Source of the DNA: Actinomycetota bacterium
GTDB lineage: Bacteria > Actinomycetota > Actinomycetes > Nanopelagicales > Nanopelagicaceae
Length of the DNA: 14,036 nucleotides
NCBI GenBank assembly: GCA_009698975.1
Contig: WLPB01000007.1
Coordinates: 1 to 14,036 of the forward strand
Direction: 5' to 3'
Shown here in pieces: positions 1 to 8,890 of this stretch. Position numbers and translations under genes: made by a program. Under the pieces are notes generated by a model that ran no database searches, had not been told where the DNA came from, and worked only from the letters and a program-made list of their open reading frames with translations. Positions within the stretch are counted from its first letter, which is position 1, and every line of letters starts with the position of its first letter.

Positions 1-444
1 AAGCTTGTTCCATTCGGTGCATTCATCCGTGTTCACGAAGGAATTGAAGGACTTGTTCATATCTCGGAGCTCGCAGAGCGCCATGTTGAGATTCCAGAGC
101 AGGTTGTTGCAGTTGATGACGAACTCTTCGTTAAGATCATTGATATCGATCTAGAGCGTCGCCGTATCTCACTCTCATTGAAGCAGGCTAATGAAGGACA
201 AGATGTTGAGGTTGAAGCATTCGACCCAACACAGTACGGAATGGCTGCTCGCTACGATGCTGAAGGAAACTTCATCTATCCAGAAGGCTTTGATCCTGAT
301 TCACAGGAGTGGAAGCCAGGATACGAAACTCAGCGCGAAGAGTGGGAGCGTCAATACACTGAAGCTCAGACTCGCTTCCTAGCGCATAAGAAGCAGAAGG
401 CAGAAGCACAGGCAGCTGAAGCTGCTGTTACTCCAGCTGAATAA
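1..444 (+). CDS. rpsA: 30S ribosomal protein S1, C-terminal part (5' end outside window)
   Basis: Frame 1 is open from the first base to a TAA at 442-444, giving 147 visible residues. S1 binds mRNA on the 30S subunit through repeated OB-fold S1 domains. Residues 1-62 are most of the last S1 domain, with the typical FGAF, GLVHISEL and RRRISLSLKQ segments. The rest is an acidic, aromatic tail containing QYGMAA, a YPEGFD segment and a run of charged residues. That tail is characteristic of actinobacterial S1 and separates it from a generic S1-domain protein. The protein ends in an alanine- and glutamate-rich stretch (AAEAAVTPAE) and lacks the further extension I remember from mycobacterial RpsA. 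Every lysine codon in this part is AAG, which fits a highly expressed gene. A strong hairpin terminator follows directly. The true start lies upstream of the window. Confidence 0.95.
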   Translation, partial: KLVPFGAFIRVHEGIEGLVHISELAERHVEIPEQVVAVDDELFVKIIDIDLERRRISLSLKQANEGQDVEVEAFDPTQYGMAARYDAEGNFIYPEGFDPDSQEWKPGYETQREEWERQYTEAQTRFLAHKKQKAEAQAAEAAVTPAE

Positions 445-456
445 ATAACGTTCACT

Positions 457-517
457 AAAAATCCCCTGCGGGATGCGATGTGCTCCTTAACATCGCTCCC
501 CTGCAGGGGATTTTTTT
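457..517 (+). terminator. Rho-independent terminator of rpsA, long composite hairpin
   Basis: Thirteen bases after the rpsA stop, an A-rich arm (457-469, AAAAATCCCCTGC) pairs with 503-515 and runs into seven T residues (511-517). Inside it, GGGA (470-473) pairs with TCCC (497-500), and GCGATGT (475-481) pairs with ACATCGC (490-496) around an 8-base loop. Small unpaired bases (T474 and CT501-502) separate the three stem segments. About 24 pairs in total plus a T-run make a strong intrinsic terminator. The A-run at the left foot means it could also stop transcription on the other strand. Confidence 0.93.
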
Positions 518-523
518 CTCCCT

Positions 524-542
524 AGGTGGGTAAGGTAAGCCC
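524..542 (+). promoter_or_regulatory. coaE leader: Shine-Dalgarno or -10 box of a leaderless promoter
   Basis: Only 25 bases separate the terminator T-run from the coaE ATG. They include AAGG (532-535), seven bases before the ATG, which could serve as a ribosome binding site. The same bases form TAAGGT (531-536), which fits the actinobacterial -10 pattern TANNNT. Its last T is seven bases before the A of the ATG, so transcription could begin at the start codon itself. I see no good -35 box; at normal spacing it would fall in the terminator stem. The sequence alone does not decide between the two readings. Confidence 0.45.
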
Positions 543-1136
543 ATGTTAATCGTGGGCCTGACCGGCGGAATTGGCGCTGGAAAATCAACAGTGGGCAACA
601 TGTTTGCGCAGTTAGGCGCTCTTGTTATCGATGCGGATCAACTCGCTCGCGAGGCAATCGAACCGGGTAGCTCAGGCTTCGATGAAGTCGTTACTTTGTT
701 TGGATCCCAGATTCTCAACGATGGAGATATTGATCGGAAAGAGCTCGGAAAGATAGTTTTCAGTGATGCAAAGAAGCGTAGAGAGTTAGAGGCAATCATT
801 CATCCACGAGTTCAGGATGCTCTTGCCTTACGAATAAAGAGCTTGAACCCTGGAGATATTTTGATTTACGAGGTGCCACTTCTGGTCGAAACGGGTGCGC
901 AGAAGAAGTTCGATTACATCATCACCGTTGAGAGCGATATTGAGAATCGCCTAGACCGCCTTTTCGAACGTGGTTTAGATGAAGATGAAGCAGAGCGCCG
1001 TATTGCAGCTCAAGCTTCTCAGGCCGAACGGGAAGCAGTGGCAGATTTCGTCATTGTAAACGATGGAGATAGAGCAGAACTCTTCACTGAGGTAGTTCGA
1101 ATATGGGAGAGCGAGCTCGATGCGCCCCGTAAGTGA
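543..1136 (+). CDS. coaE: Dephospho-CoA kinase
   Basis: This is the last enzyme of coenzyme A synthesis, in the cytosol: it phosphorylates the 3'-hydroxyl of dephospho-CoA with ATP. The 197 residues match the usual length of about 200. The P-loop GGIGAGKST is at residues 8-16, the DAD motif at 30-32, then IHPRV, the [10 protein letters not shown] segment, a lid-type region ending in RRIAAQ, and the closing [10 protein letters not shown] motif. All are diagnostic for CoaE. It has only the kinase domain; the mycobacterial protein, as I recall, carries an extra C-terminal GrpB-like domain that is absent here. The ATG at 543 is the first start after the terminator and puts the P-loop at the expected distance. 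The last 17 bases overlap uvrB, so the two are probably co-transcribed and translationally coupled. Confidence 0.97.
   Translation: MLIVGLTGGIGAGKSTVGNMFAQLGALVIDADQLAREAIEPGSSGFDEVVTLFGSQILNDGDIDRKELGKIVFSDAKKRRELEAIIHPRVQDALALRIKSLNPGDILIYEVPLLVETGAQKKFDYIITVESDIENRLDRLFERGLDEDEAERRIAAQASQAEREAVADFVIVNDGDRAELFTEVVRIWESELDAPRK
1105..1111 (+). promoter_or_regulatory. Ribosome binding site for uvrB inside coaE
   Basis: GGGAGAG lies eight bases before the ATG at 1120, inside the last codons of coaE. It supports the overlapping ATG as the real uvrB start rather than a later codon. Confidence 0.6.
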
Positions 1137-3189
1137 AGTTCAGCGCAAGGTCGCACCTTTCCAAGTAATCAGTGATTATGTACCAGCGGGGGATCAGCCT
1201 GCAGCGATTGAAGAGCTGGCTCGCCGAATCAATGCGGGAGAGCGAGATGTAGTTCTGCTCGGCGCCACAGGAACTGGAAAGTCCGCGACAACTGCGTGGC
1301 TCATTGAAAAGTTGCAGCGGCCAACACTTGTACTGGCTCCGAATAAAACTCTCGCGGCGCAGTTAGCAAATGAATTCAGGGAGCTCTTGCCTAATAATGC
1401 TGTTGAATACTTCGTTTCGTACTATGACTATTACCAGCCTGAAGCATATGTGCCTCAGACCGATACCTTCATCGAGAAGGACTCAAGCGTAAATGACGAA
1501 GTAGAACGATTGCGTCACTCAGCCACAAATTCCCTTTTGACCAGACGCGATGTCATTGTGGTTGCAACAGTTTCATGCATCTATGGATTGGGAACGCCAC
1601 AAGAATATATCGATCGAATGATTCACCTTAAGGTTGGTGATGAGGTTGAGCGCAATGTGCTTCTGAGACGCTTTGTAGACGTTCAATACAAGCGCAACGA
1701 TGTTGCATTTGAGCGAGGAACTTTCAGAGTGCGTGGGGATACCATTGAGATTATTCCGATGTATGAAGAGCTAGCAATTCGAATCGAGATGTTTGGTGAT
1801 GAGATTGAGCGGATAACCACTCTCAATCCACTCACGGGCGAGATAGTAAGAGATGAAGAGGAAATCTACATATTTCCTGCTACCCATTATGCAGCCGGTC
1901 CTGAAACAATGAAGCGGGCAATGAGTGATATTCAAGATGAGCTTCAGATACAACTCAATACATTTACGAAACAGAACAAGTTACTCGAAGAGCAACGCCT
2001 ACGCATGCGCACAACCTTTGATTTAGAGATGATGGAGCAACTCGGGTTTTGTTCGGGTATCGAGAATTACTCAAGGCATCTTGATGGTCGTGAACCTGGT
2101 TCGCCACCTAACTGTCTGCTTGATTACTTTCCCGAAGACTTTCTCTGTGTGATTGATGAAAGTCACGTGACCGTCCCGCAAATTGGAGCAATGTTCGAAG
2201 GAGATGCCTCTCGTAAGCGAACCCTTGTTGAACATGGCTTCAGACTTCCAAGTGCTCTCGATAATCGCCCTCTCAAGTGGCCAGAATTCCAAGAACGAGT
2301 AGGTCAGACGGTTTATCTCTCTGCTACACCCGGTAAGTACGAGCTCGGAATTGTCCAGGGCGATGTAGTTGAACAGGTTATTCGCCCTACCGGACTGGTG
2401 GATCCGCAAATCATCATCAAGCCCATCAAGGGACAGATTGATGATCTACTCAACGAGATTAATATCCGAGCAGAAAAGAATGAACGCGTACTAGTGACTA
2501 CCTTGACGAAGAAGATGTCTGAGGACCTCACAGATTATTTACAAGAACGTGGCGTGCGTGTGCGTTACCTGCACTCGGAAGTCGACACCCTGCGACGGGT
2601 AGAGCTGCTTCGAGAACTCCGTTCAGGTGACTACGACGTCCTCATTGGTATCAACTTGCTCCGTGAGGGTTTGGATTTACCCGAGGTCTCACTCGTCGCA
2701 ATTCTCGATGCCGATAAGGAAGGCTTCCTTCGTTCGGCAACATCGTTAATCCAAACAATTGGTCGTGCAGCGCGAAATGTTTCGGGCGAGGTCCATATGT
2801 ATGCAGATAACATCACCGCGTCCATGGAGAAGGCGATTGATGAGACCAACCGACGCAGAGCCAAGCAGGTGGCGTATAACCTAGAAAAGGGTGTCGATCC
2901 ACAGCCGTTGCGTAAAAAGATTGCCGACATTACAGACCTGATTGCTCGCGAAAGTGACGATACCGATCAGCTCATTGCTGGAATCAAGGGTGCGAAGGGT
3001 TCATTGCCATTTGTAGAGCGCGGAAAAGGATCTCTGGCGCGCCAAGAGCTAGCTGCGTTGATAGGCTCCCTCACCGAGCAGATGCGTAGCGCAGCTGATG
3101 AGCTTGCCTTTGAGCTCGCTGGCAGATTACGTGATGAGCTCAAAGATCTTAAACGAGAACTTCGATCCATGGATGAGGCGGGGCATTAA
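1120..3189 (+). CDS. uvrB: Excinuclease ABC subunit B
   Basis: UvrB is the damage-verifying helicase of nucleotide excision repair. UvrA loads it onto DNA, and it then recruits UvrC. The 689 residues are a normal full length. Visible landmarks are the Walker A motif GATGTGKS (48-55, the actinobacterial form), the tyrosine-rich beta-hairpin that inserts between the strands ([12 protein letters not shown], 101-112), VRGD (204-207), the DESH box of helicase motif II (346-349), YLSATP (399-404), helicase motif [10 protein letters not shown] (545-552), and a C-terminal UVR domain (about 643-685, with [11 protein letters not shown]) that binds UvrC. No key residue is missing. It starts 17 bases inside coaE and ends three bases before the uvrA ATG, so it is part of a compact repair transcript. 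In many larger actinobacteria uvrB and uvrA are separated by other genes. Confidence 0.98.
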   Translation: MRPVSEVQRKVAPFQVISDYVPAGDQPAAIEELARRINAGERDVVLLGATGTGKSATTAWLIEKLQRPTLVLAPNKTLAAQLANEFRELLPNNAVEYFVSYYDYYQPEAYVPQTDTFIEKDSSVNDEVERLRHSATNSLLTRRDVIVVATVSCIYGLGTPQEYIDRMIHLKVGDEVERNVLLRRFVDVQYKRNDVAFERGTFRVRGDTIEIIPMYEELAIRIEMFGDEIERITTLNPLTGEIVRDEEEIYIFPATHYAAGPETMKRAMSDIQDELQIQLNTFTKQNKLLEEQRLRMRTTFDLEMMEQLGFCSGIENYSRHLDGREPGSPPNCLLDYFPEDFLCVIDESHVTVPQIGAMFEGDASRKRTLVEHGFRLPSALDNRPLKWPEFQERVGQTVYLSATPGKYELGIVQGDVVEQVIRPTGLVDPQIIIKPIKGQIDDLLNEINIRAEKNERVLVTTLTKKMSEDLTDYLQERGVRVRYLHSEVDTLRRVELLRELRSGDYDVLIGINLLREGLDLPEVSLVAILDADKEGFLRSATSLIQTIGRAARNVSGEVHMYADNITASMEKAIDETNRRRAKQVAYNLEKGVDPQPLRKKIADITDLIARESDDTDQLIAGIKGAKGSLPFVERGKGSLARQELAALIGSLTEQMRSAADELAFELAGRLRDELKDLKRELRSMDEAGH

Positions 3190-3192
3190 GCA

Positions 3193-6069
3193 ATGATTGA
3201 GAAGTTAGTCGTTCGTGGAGCCCGCGAGCACAATCTAAAAGATGTCTCCATCGAACTTCCTCGTGATGCGCTCATTGTATTTACTGGGTTATCTGGTTCC
3301 GGAAAGTCATCACTCGCCTTTGACACAATTTTTGCCGAAGGTCAGCGTCGTTATGTTGAATCATTATCAGCTTATGCGCGTCAATTCTTAGGCCAGATGG
3401 ATAAGCCGGATGTAGATTTTATTGAGGGGCTATCTCCAGCTGTTTCAATCGATCAGAAATCGACCAATAGAAACCCTCGCTCAACCGTCGGAACAATTAC
3501 GGAGGTTTATGACTACCTTCGCCTGCTCTTTGCTCGCGCTGGTCGCCCTCACTGTCCCAATTGTGGGAAAGCAGTCTCACGACAGTCTCCGCAACAGATC
3601 GTTGATCAAATTCTCGAGCTTCCAGCTACAACTAAATTTCAGGTCCTCGCCCCGATTGTGCGAGCACGTAAGGGTGAATTTGTTGATCTCTTCTCGGACT
3701 TAGTGACTCAAGGGTATTCACGTGCTCGTGTAGACGGCGAAACTATTCAATTATCGGAACCGCCAAAGCTTAAGAAGCAAGAGAAGCACACCATCGAGGT
3801 GGTCGTGGATCGCTTAACTGCTAAAGCTGAGAGCAAATCACGCCTGACGGATTCAATTGAAACTGCACTCAAACTTGCGAGCGGCCTGGTCATCCTTGAT
3901 TTTGTCGATGCCAAGACGGGGGAGAAGGAACGCACCTTTAGCGAGAGCCTTGCCTGCCATGATTGCAATCTCTCCTTTGAAGAACTCGAACCTCGATCAT
4001 TCTCATTTAACTCGCCCTTTGGAGCATGTGCCGATTGTTCTGGCATCGGAACAAAGTTAGAAGTTGATGAAGAACTCATCATCCCCGATGATTCAATTTC
4101 AGTAAATGAAGGAGCGATTGCCCCTTGGGCCGGCGGCCAATCTTCTGAATATTTCTTACGATTGTTAGAAGCGCTAGCTGAGGATGTTAAGTTCAATCTT
4201 GATACGCCGTGGAAGAAGCTCTCGGTAAAGGCTAAAGATGCCATTATCAACGGCTTTGATTATGAGATTCAGGTTAAGTTTAAGAATCGTTATGGTCGAG
4301 TCCGCAATTACTCCACTGGCTTTGAAGGGGTAATTCCATTTATTCATCGCCGCCATGCCGAGACCGATAGCGATTACAGTCGCGAGAAATATGAAGCGTA
4401 TATGCGCGAGACACCATGTCCGGCATGTAAAGGTGCTCGATTAAAGCCGGAAGTTTTGGCGGTGACAATCGGCGGTAAATCAATCGCAGAGGTATGTTTA
4501 CTCTCTATCGATGATTGCGCACAGTTCCTCAAAGGGATTGAACTGAGCGCGCGTGAAGCTCAGATTGCTGAGCGCGTAATGAAGGAAGTTCATGCACGAC
4601 TTGGCTTCTTACTCGATGTCGGGTTGGACTATCTCTCATTAGATCGTCCAGCCGCAACTCTGTCAGGTGGAGAAGCTCAGCGCATTCGCCTGGCGACACA
4701 AATTGGCTCCGGCCTTGTTGGAGTGCTCTATGTCTTGGATGAACCAAGTATTGGGCTTCACCAACGAGATAATCGACGTCTGATTGATACTCTCACTCGA
4801 CTGCGTAATCTTGGAAACACTTTAATTGTTGTGGAACACGATGAAGAAACAATTCGTACCGCAGATTGGATTGTCGATGTTGGCCCAGGTGCTGGCGAGC
4901 ATGGTGGCAAGATTGTGGTCTCAGGATCTTATGAAGATTTGATTAACTCACCAGATTCAATCACCGGTGCCTATCTCTCTGGTCGTAAATCAATCGAAAT
5001 TCCAGCAACTCGCAGACCAGTAGATCCTAAGCGCAAGCTTGTCATCAAAGGCGCGAAAGAGAATAATCTTAAAGATATTGAAGTTGAGATTCCGCTTGGG
5101 CTCTTTATCTCAGTGACCGGAGTTTCTGGCTCTGGAAAATCCACTCTGATCAACGACATTCTCTACACCACGCTCGCCAATAAACTCAATGGCGCACGTC
5201 GCGTACCTGGACGCCATCGCACAGTAAGTGGTATCGATCAACTAGATAAGGTTGTGCATGTAGATCAGTCACCAATTGGTCGTACCCCGCGTTCTAACCC
5301 AGCAACCTATACTGGAGTTTTCGACAAGGTCCGTGCCCTCTTCGCTGAAACAAGTGAAGCAAAGGTTCGTGGATATCTGCAGGGCCGCTTCTCCTTCAAT
5401 GTTAAAGGTGGACGCTGCGAGAATTGCTCTGGCGACGGCACCATCACAATCGAAATGAACTTCCTGCCAGATGTATACGTTCCATGTGAGGTCTGCCATG
5501 GTGCGCGCTACAACCGCGAAACACTTGAAGTCCATTACAAAGGTAAGACCATTGCTGATGTTCTTGATATGCCGATTGAGATAGCCGCTCAATTCTTTGA
5601 GTCCATGCCGACTATTGCTCGATACCTTAAGACCCTTTGCGATGTTGGTCTCGGGTATGTCCGTTTGGGGCAAGCAGCGACAACTCTCTCTGGCGGAGAA
5701 GCCCAACGCGTCAAGCTAGCTACCGAATTGCAACGTCGCTCAACCGGTCGCACAATCTATGTGCTTGATGAGCCAACCACCGGACTTCACTTTGAAGATG
5801 TCAATAAGTTGTTAGGCGTCCTGAAGCGTTTGGTCGAGTCAGGAAATACTGTTGTTGTGATTGAACATAATCTTGATGTCATCAAATCCTCTGACTGGGT
5901 GATCGATATGGGTCCTGAAGGAGGATTCCGTGGAGGTTATGTTGTAGCCGAGGGAACTCCAGAGCAGGTCGCAGAAGTCAGCGCGAGTTATACCGGCCAA
6001 TTCTTGGCTGAAATTCTGGCGAGTAATCGGAAGAGCCCTGTAAAAAAGAAGACGACCAAGAAGTCATAA
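3193..6069 (+). CDS. uvrA: Excinuclease ABC subunit A
   Basis: UvrA is the ATPase that scans DNA for distortions as a dimer and delivers UvrB. The 958 residues carry two ABC ATPase modules: Walker A GLSGSGKS (32-39) and GVSGSGKS (643-650), signature LSGGEAQR (490-497 and 832-839), and Walker B VLDEP (514-518 and 857-861). Zinc modules are visible as C255/C258/C279/C282 and C742/C745/C765/C768. Further CxxC pairs lie at 121/124 and 409/412. The [10 protein letters not shown] and NPRSTVGT segments are typical. The protein ends in a basic tail (six lysines and an arginine within residues 946-957) after the usual end near [10 protein letters not shown]. The ATG is three bases after the uvrB stop with only a weak, distant purine stretch upstream, which suggests coupling to uvrB translation. 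All catalytic motifs are intact. Confidence 0.98.
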   Translation: MIEKLVVRGAREHNLKDVSIELPRDALIVFTGLSGSGKSSLAFDTIFAEGQRRYVESLSAYARQFLGQMDKPDVDFIEGLSPAVSIDQKSTNRNPRSTVGTITEVYDYLRLLFARAGRPHCPNCGKAVSRQSPQQIVDQILELPATTKFQVLAPIVRARKGEFVDLFSDLVTQGYSRARVDGETIQLSEPPKLKKQEKHTIEVVVDRLTAKAESKSRLTDSIETALKLASGLVILDFVDAKTGEKERTFSESLACHDCNLSFEELEPRSFSFNSPFGACADCSGIGTKLEVDEELIIPDDSISVNEGAIAPWAGGQSSEYFLRLLEALAEDVKFNLDTPWKKLSVKAKDAIINGFDYEIQVKFKNRYGRVRNYSTGFEGVIPFIHRRHAETDSDYSREKYEAYMRETPCPACKGARLKPEVLAVTIGGKSIAEVCLLSIDDCAQFLKGIELSAREAQIAERVMKEVHARLGFLLDVGLDYLSLDRPAATLSGGEAQRIRLATQIGSGLVGVLYVLDEPSIGLHQRDNRRLIDTLTRLRNLGNTLIVVEHDEETIRTADWIVDVGPGAGEHGGKIVVSGSYEDLINSPDSITGAYLSGRKSIEIPATRRPVDPKRKLVIKGAKENNLKDIEVEIPLGLFISVTGVSGSGKSTLINDILYTTLANKLNGARRVPGRHRTVSGIDQLDKVVHVDQSPIGRTPRSNPATYTGVFDKVRALFAETSEAKVRGYLQGRFSFNVKGGRCENCSGDGTITIEMNFLPDVYVPCEVCHGARYNRETLEVHYKGKTIADVLDMPIEIAAQFFESMPTIARYLKTLCDVGLGYVRLGQAATTLSGGEAQRVKLATELQRRSTGRTIYVLDEPTTGLHFEDVNKLLGVLKRLVESGNTVVVIEHNLDVIKSSDWVIDMGPEGGFRGGYVVAEGTPEQVAEVSASYTGQFLAEILASNRKSPVKKKTTKKS

Positions 6070-6070
6070 G

Positions 6071-7987
6071 ATGGCAGATCCAGCCAGCTATCGTCCCACC
6101 AATATTCCCGAGGAACCCGGGGTATATCGCTTTTACAACAAGAGCGAGAAAGTTATCTATGTCGGCAAGGCAAAGAATCTAAAGAATCGGCTGAGCTCAT
6201 ACTTCCAAGCCAATCTCGCTCAGAAAACTTATCGAATGGTCCATGAAGCGGTGCGTGTGGATTGGACTATCGTCAACACCGAACTGGAAGCGCTGGCGCT
6301 CGAGTTCTCGTGGATCAAGCAATATCACCCGACCTATAACGTTCAATTCAAGGATGACAAGTCTTATCCATATCTGGCAATCTCATTAGAGGATGAGTTC
6401 CCTCGAATATTTATTACTCGGAAAGAGAAGCGAAGTGGCCTCAAATACTTTGGACCGTATACAAATGCCTGGGCGCTGCGAAACACATATGAAGTGCTGC
6501 TCAAGGTCTTCCCGGTTCGCTCATGCTCTGTAGGAAACTTTCAACGAGCGCAGAGATCGAAGCGGCAGTGTTTGTTGGGCGATATTGGTAAATGCGCAGC
6601 GCCATGCGTCGGCTGGGTAACCCCAGAAGAGCATAAAGAGATTGCCTACAAACTTGATGCCTTTATGGAAGCTGGCATGGAAGACATTCTTCCAACCTTG
6701 CGTACAGAGATGGCGCTAGCCTCAGAACGCGAAGAATTTGAACGCGCTGCTCGTATTAGAGACCAGATTGAATCATTCGAAAAGGCACAACGCTCCACTC
6801 AAGGGAATCTCTCGGATGAACTCGATGGTGATTTCATCGCCATCCATGAAGAAGGTTTGCACGCTGCTGGTTCCATTTTTACTCTCAAGCGAGGCTCTAT
6901 CAAAGGATCGCGCTCATGGATTGTCGATCAAGAGCGGACACTTGAGGGAGATGACCAGTGGTCTTCGCTTCTCTTCTCAATTTATGGCGATAGCACTTTA
7001 GAAATTCCGTCCAACATCTATATCAACCAAGAACCAGCTGAGGCCAATTCTCTGGCGGAGTGGCTCTCATCAATCGCTGGACGTAAAGTCACTTTGAAGG
7101 TTCCGCAACGTGGGGAAAAGGTGGAGCTACTTCAAACAGTGGAACGAAATGCTCATTACGCACTCGTGCAATATATGAGTAAACGAGCAACCGATGCAGC
7201 TGTTTCAGGAAAGGCGCTCATCGAGTTAGAAGAAGCCCTTGAGCTACCACGCACGCCACTTCGCATTGAGTGCTATGACATTTCAAATATCTCTGGAACG
7301 TCAGTAGTTGCTTCTATGGTTGTCTTCGAAGACGGTTTAGCAAAGAAGAGCGAGTACCGCCGTTTCGCTATTGATACCGCAACGGCGACAGATGACACAC
7401 GAGCGATGCACCAAGTTATTACTCGCCGCATGAAGAGGTTGCTCGCAGATCGGCAAGTCAATCATGGAGAGATTGCAGAGAGCGGTGGCAAGCTCTCTAA
7501 ATTCGCATATCCGCCGCAGTTGATTGTGGTTGATGGTGGTGCGCCTCAAGTAGCGGCTGCCCAACGCGCGCTCGACGAACTAGGAATTACAGATGTCGCT
7601 CTCTGTGGTTTAGCTAAGCGTTTAGAAGAAGTGTGGTTACCTCACTCCGCAGATCCCCTAATTCTCCCGAGAACAAGTGAGGGTATGTATTTATTGCAGA
7701 GGCTACGTGATGAGGCACATCGTTTCGCAATTACATTCCACCGATCCAAGCGTTCAAAGGTAATGCTCGAATCACTTCTTGATGAGATTCCACAATTAGG
7801 GGAGATTCGTCGTAAGGCACTTCTCGAGCGATTTGGTTCTGTGACGGCTATTCGCAAGGCTTCACTCGTGGAGCTGGCAACTACTCCAGGAATCGGGGAA
7901 ACAATCGCATCCATCATCTTTACTCATCTCGCCGCTCTGGCGGGAAGCAGTATTGATATGGAGACAGGCGAGATTTCCAGTACTTGA
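6071..7987 (+). CDS. uvrC: Excinuclease ABC subunit C
   Basis: UvrC is the dual nuclease of nucleotide excision repair, cutting first 3' and then 5' of the lesion held by UvrB. The 638 residues show all expected domains in order. The GIY-YIG nuclease is at about 15-95 (GVY at 17-19, IYVG at 29-32, R40, E78). A cysteine set at C152, C167, C175 and C179 matches the positions reported to bind a 4Fe-4S cluster in UvrC. A UVR domain follows (about 214-240, EREEFERAARIRDQI). The RNase H-like 5' nuclease has D403 in CYDISN, D488 in VVDGG and H550 in RDEAHRF. The C-terminal helix-hairpin-helix pair is at about 570-620 (PGIGETIA). The ATG lies one base after the uvrA stop with no clear Shine-Dalgarno. 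The purine-rich lysine codons at the end of uvrA may help ribosomes re-initiate here. Confidence 0.97.
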   Translation: MADPASYRPTNIPEEPGVYRFYNKSEKVIYVGKAKNLKNRLSSYFQANLAQKTYRMVHEAVRVDWTIVNTELEALALEFSWIKQYHPTYNVQFKDDKSYPYLAISLEDEFPRIFITRKEKRSGLKYFGPYTNAWALRNTYEVLLKVFPVRSCSVGNFQRAQRSKRQCLLGDIGKCAAPCVGWVTPEEHKEIAYKLDAFMEAGMEDILPTLRTEMALASEREEFERAARIRDQIESFEKAQRSTQGNLSDELDGDFIAIHEEGLHAAGSIFTLKRGSIKGSRSWIVDQERTLEGDDQWSSLLFSIYGDSTLEIPSNIYINQEPAEANSLAEWLSSIAGRKVTLKVPQRGEKVELLQTVERNAHYALVQYMSKRATDAAVSGKALIELEEALELPRTPLRIECYDISNISGTSVVASMVVFEDGLAKKSEYRRFAIDTATATDDTRAMHQVITRRMKRLLADRQVNHGEIAESGGKLSKFAYPPQLIVVDGGAPQVAAAQRALDELGITDVALCGLAKRLEEVWLPHSADPLILPRTSEGMYLLQRLRDEAHRFAITFHRSKRSKVMLESLLDEIPQLGEIRRKALLERFGSVTAIRKASLVELATTPGIGETIASIIFTHLAALAGSSIDMETGEISST

Positions 7988-8002
7988 CGCATGGTGCAGA
8001 AT
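7974..8002 (+). promoter_or_regulatory. Possible leaderless promoter for rapZ-yvcK-whiA
   Basis: TTTCCA (7974-7979) and CAGAAT (7997-8002) are spaced by 17 bases and each match four of six consensus bases. The last T of the -10 is seven bases before the ATG at 8009, so a transcript would begin at that ATG. This is the same geometry as TAAGGT before coaE. The match is modest and lies over the end of uvrC, so it is a candidate only. Confidence 0.3.
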
Positions 8003-8890
8003 AGGGACATGACACAGGCAAACTCGACACATCGCGAACTCCTGATTCTGACTGGCATGTCTGGAGCCGGGCGTTCCACTGTTGCACACGCCCTCGAGGA
8101 TCTCGGTTGGCATGTCGTTGATAACTTACCGCCAGCGCTGTTGCCTGAACTCTCCACCGAGATGGGTAAGAGTGATCAGTCTCTTGCAGTCGTGGTCGAT
8201 GTTCGTGGTGGAAAATTCTTTGATGCCCTCAATAGCTCGCTTGAAAATCTCAAGAAGGCAAAAGTTTCTTATCGCCTACTCTTTCTCGATGCAACCGATC
8301 AAGCCTTGGTGCAGCGCTTCGAATCAACTCGTAGACCGCATCCATTGCAAGGCGGAGATCGCATTGTCGATGGAATTGTTAGAGAGCGCGAAAAGCTGGA
8401 GGAACTGCGTTCTAACGCAGATGTAGTAATTGATACTTCTAATCTCAATGTGCACCAACTCGAAAAACGAACAGCAGAGATTTTTGCCGAAGGCATGGTG
8501 CAGGCGCTTCGCATCAATGTTCTCTCTTTTGGTTACAAATATGGCATCCCAGTAGATGCAGATTTGCTCCTCGATTGTAGATTCATTCCTAATCCGCATT
8601 GGGTCCCTGAGCTCCGTCCGAAATCTGGCCTGGATGATGCCGTCTACAACCATGTGCTCGACAGTGAGGGTGTCCGTGATTTTGTTCATTCTTATGTTGC
8701 TGTTGTCGAGCAAATGATTCCTGGCTATCTTCGCGAAGGTAAGAAGTACGTCACGATTGCGATTGGATGTACAGGAGGAAAGCATCGTTCTGTATCAATC
8801 GCCCGCGAGATTTCTTTACAGCTCAACCGTAGCCACGATGGATATTCAGTCTCAGCACATGCAACACATAGAGATGTTGGGCGCGAATGA
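7991..8890 (+). CDS. rapZ: RapZ/YvcJ-family P-loop nucleotide-binding protein
   Basis: RapZ-family proteins pair an N-terminal kinase-like domain with a C-terminal domain that senses amino-sugar metabolites. In E. coli RapZ controls glmS through small RNAs, but the actinobacterial role is poorly defined. Numbering from the ATG at 7991 gives 299 residues. The P-loop is GMSGAGRST (22-30), with arginine in place of the usual lysine, as in other actinobacterial members. It is followed by LEDLGW and VDNLPPALL (43-51), a DTSNL segment (148-152), SFGYKYG, RFIPNPHW (197-204), and the strongly conserved GCTGGKHRSV (259-268). It ends in HRDVGRE. An in-frame ATG at 8009 would shorten it by six residues without touching a motif, and AGGGA sits too close to that ATG to act as a ribosome site. 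The start is therefore uncertain. The stop overlaps the yvcK ATG. Confidence 0.93.
   Translation: MVQNRDMTQANSTHRELLILTGMSGAGRSTVAHALEDLGWHVVDNLPPALLPELSTEMGKSDQSLAVVVDVRGGKFFDALNSSLENLKKAKVSYRLLFLDATDQALVQRFESTRRPHPLQGGDRIVDGIVREREKLEELRSNADVVIDTSNLNVHQLEKRTAEIFAEGMVQALRINVLSFGYKYGIPVDADLLLDCRFIPNPHWVPELRPKSGLDDAVYNHVLDSEGVRDFVHSYVAVVEQMIPGYLREGKKYVTIAIGCTGGKHRSVSIAREISLQLNRSHDGYSVSAHATHRDVGRE

Noticed and set aside
1..6. The window begins with AAGCTT, a HindIII site, suggesting a cloning junction
   Set aside because: The six bases are in frame with rpsA (Lys-Leu, where S1 domains allow such residues), and no vector sequence is visible. It is probably coincidental.
3747..4250. Minus-strand open frame of 167 codons inside uvrA
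   Set aside because: The composition is serine-rich and low in complexity, typical of the antisense of a coding frame. It has no recognisable motif, and it sits over conserved uvrA codons.
5269..5706. Minus-strand open frame of 145 codons inside uvrA
   Set aside because: It lies opposite the second zinc module and ABC signature of UvrA and has no independent coding signal.
8324..8785. Minus-strand open frame of 153 codons inside rapZ
   Set aside because: It is a shadow of the rapZ frame with no family features. The sense frame carries all the conserved RapZ motifs.
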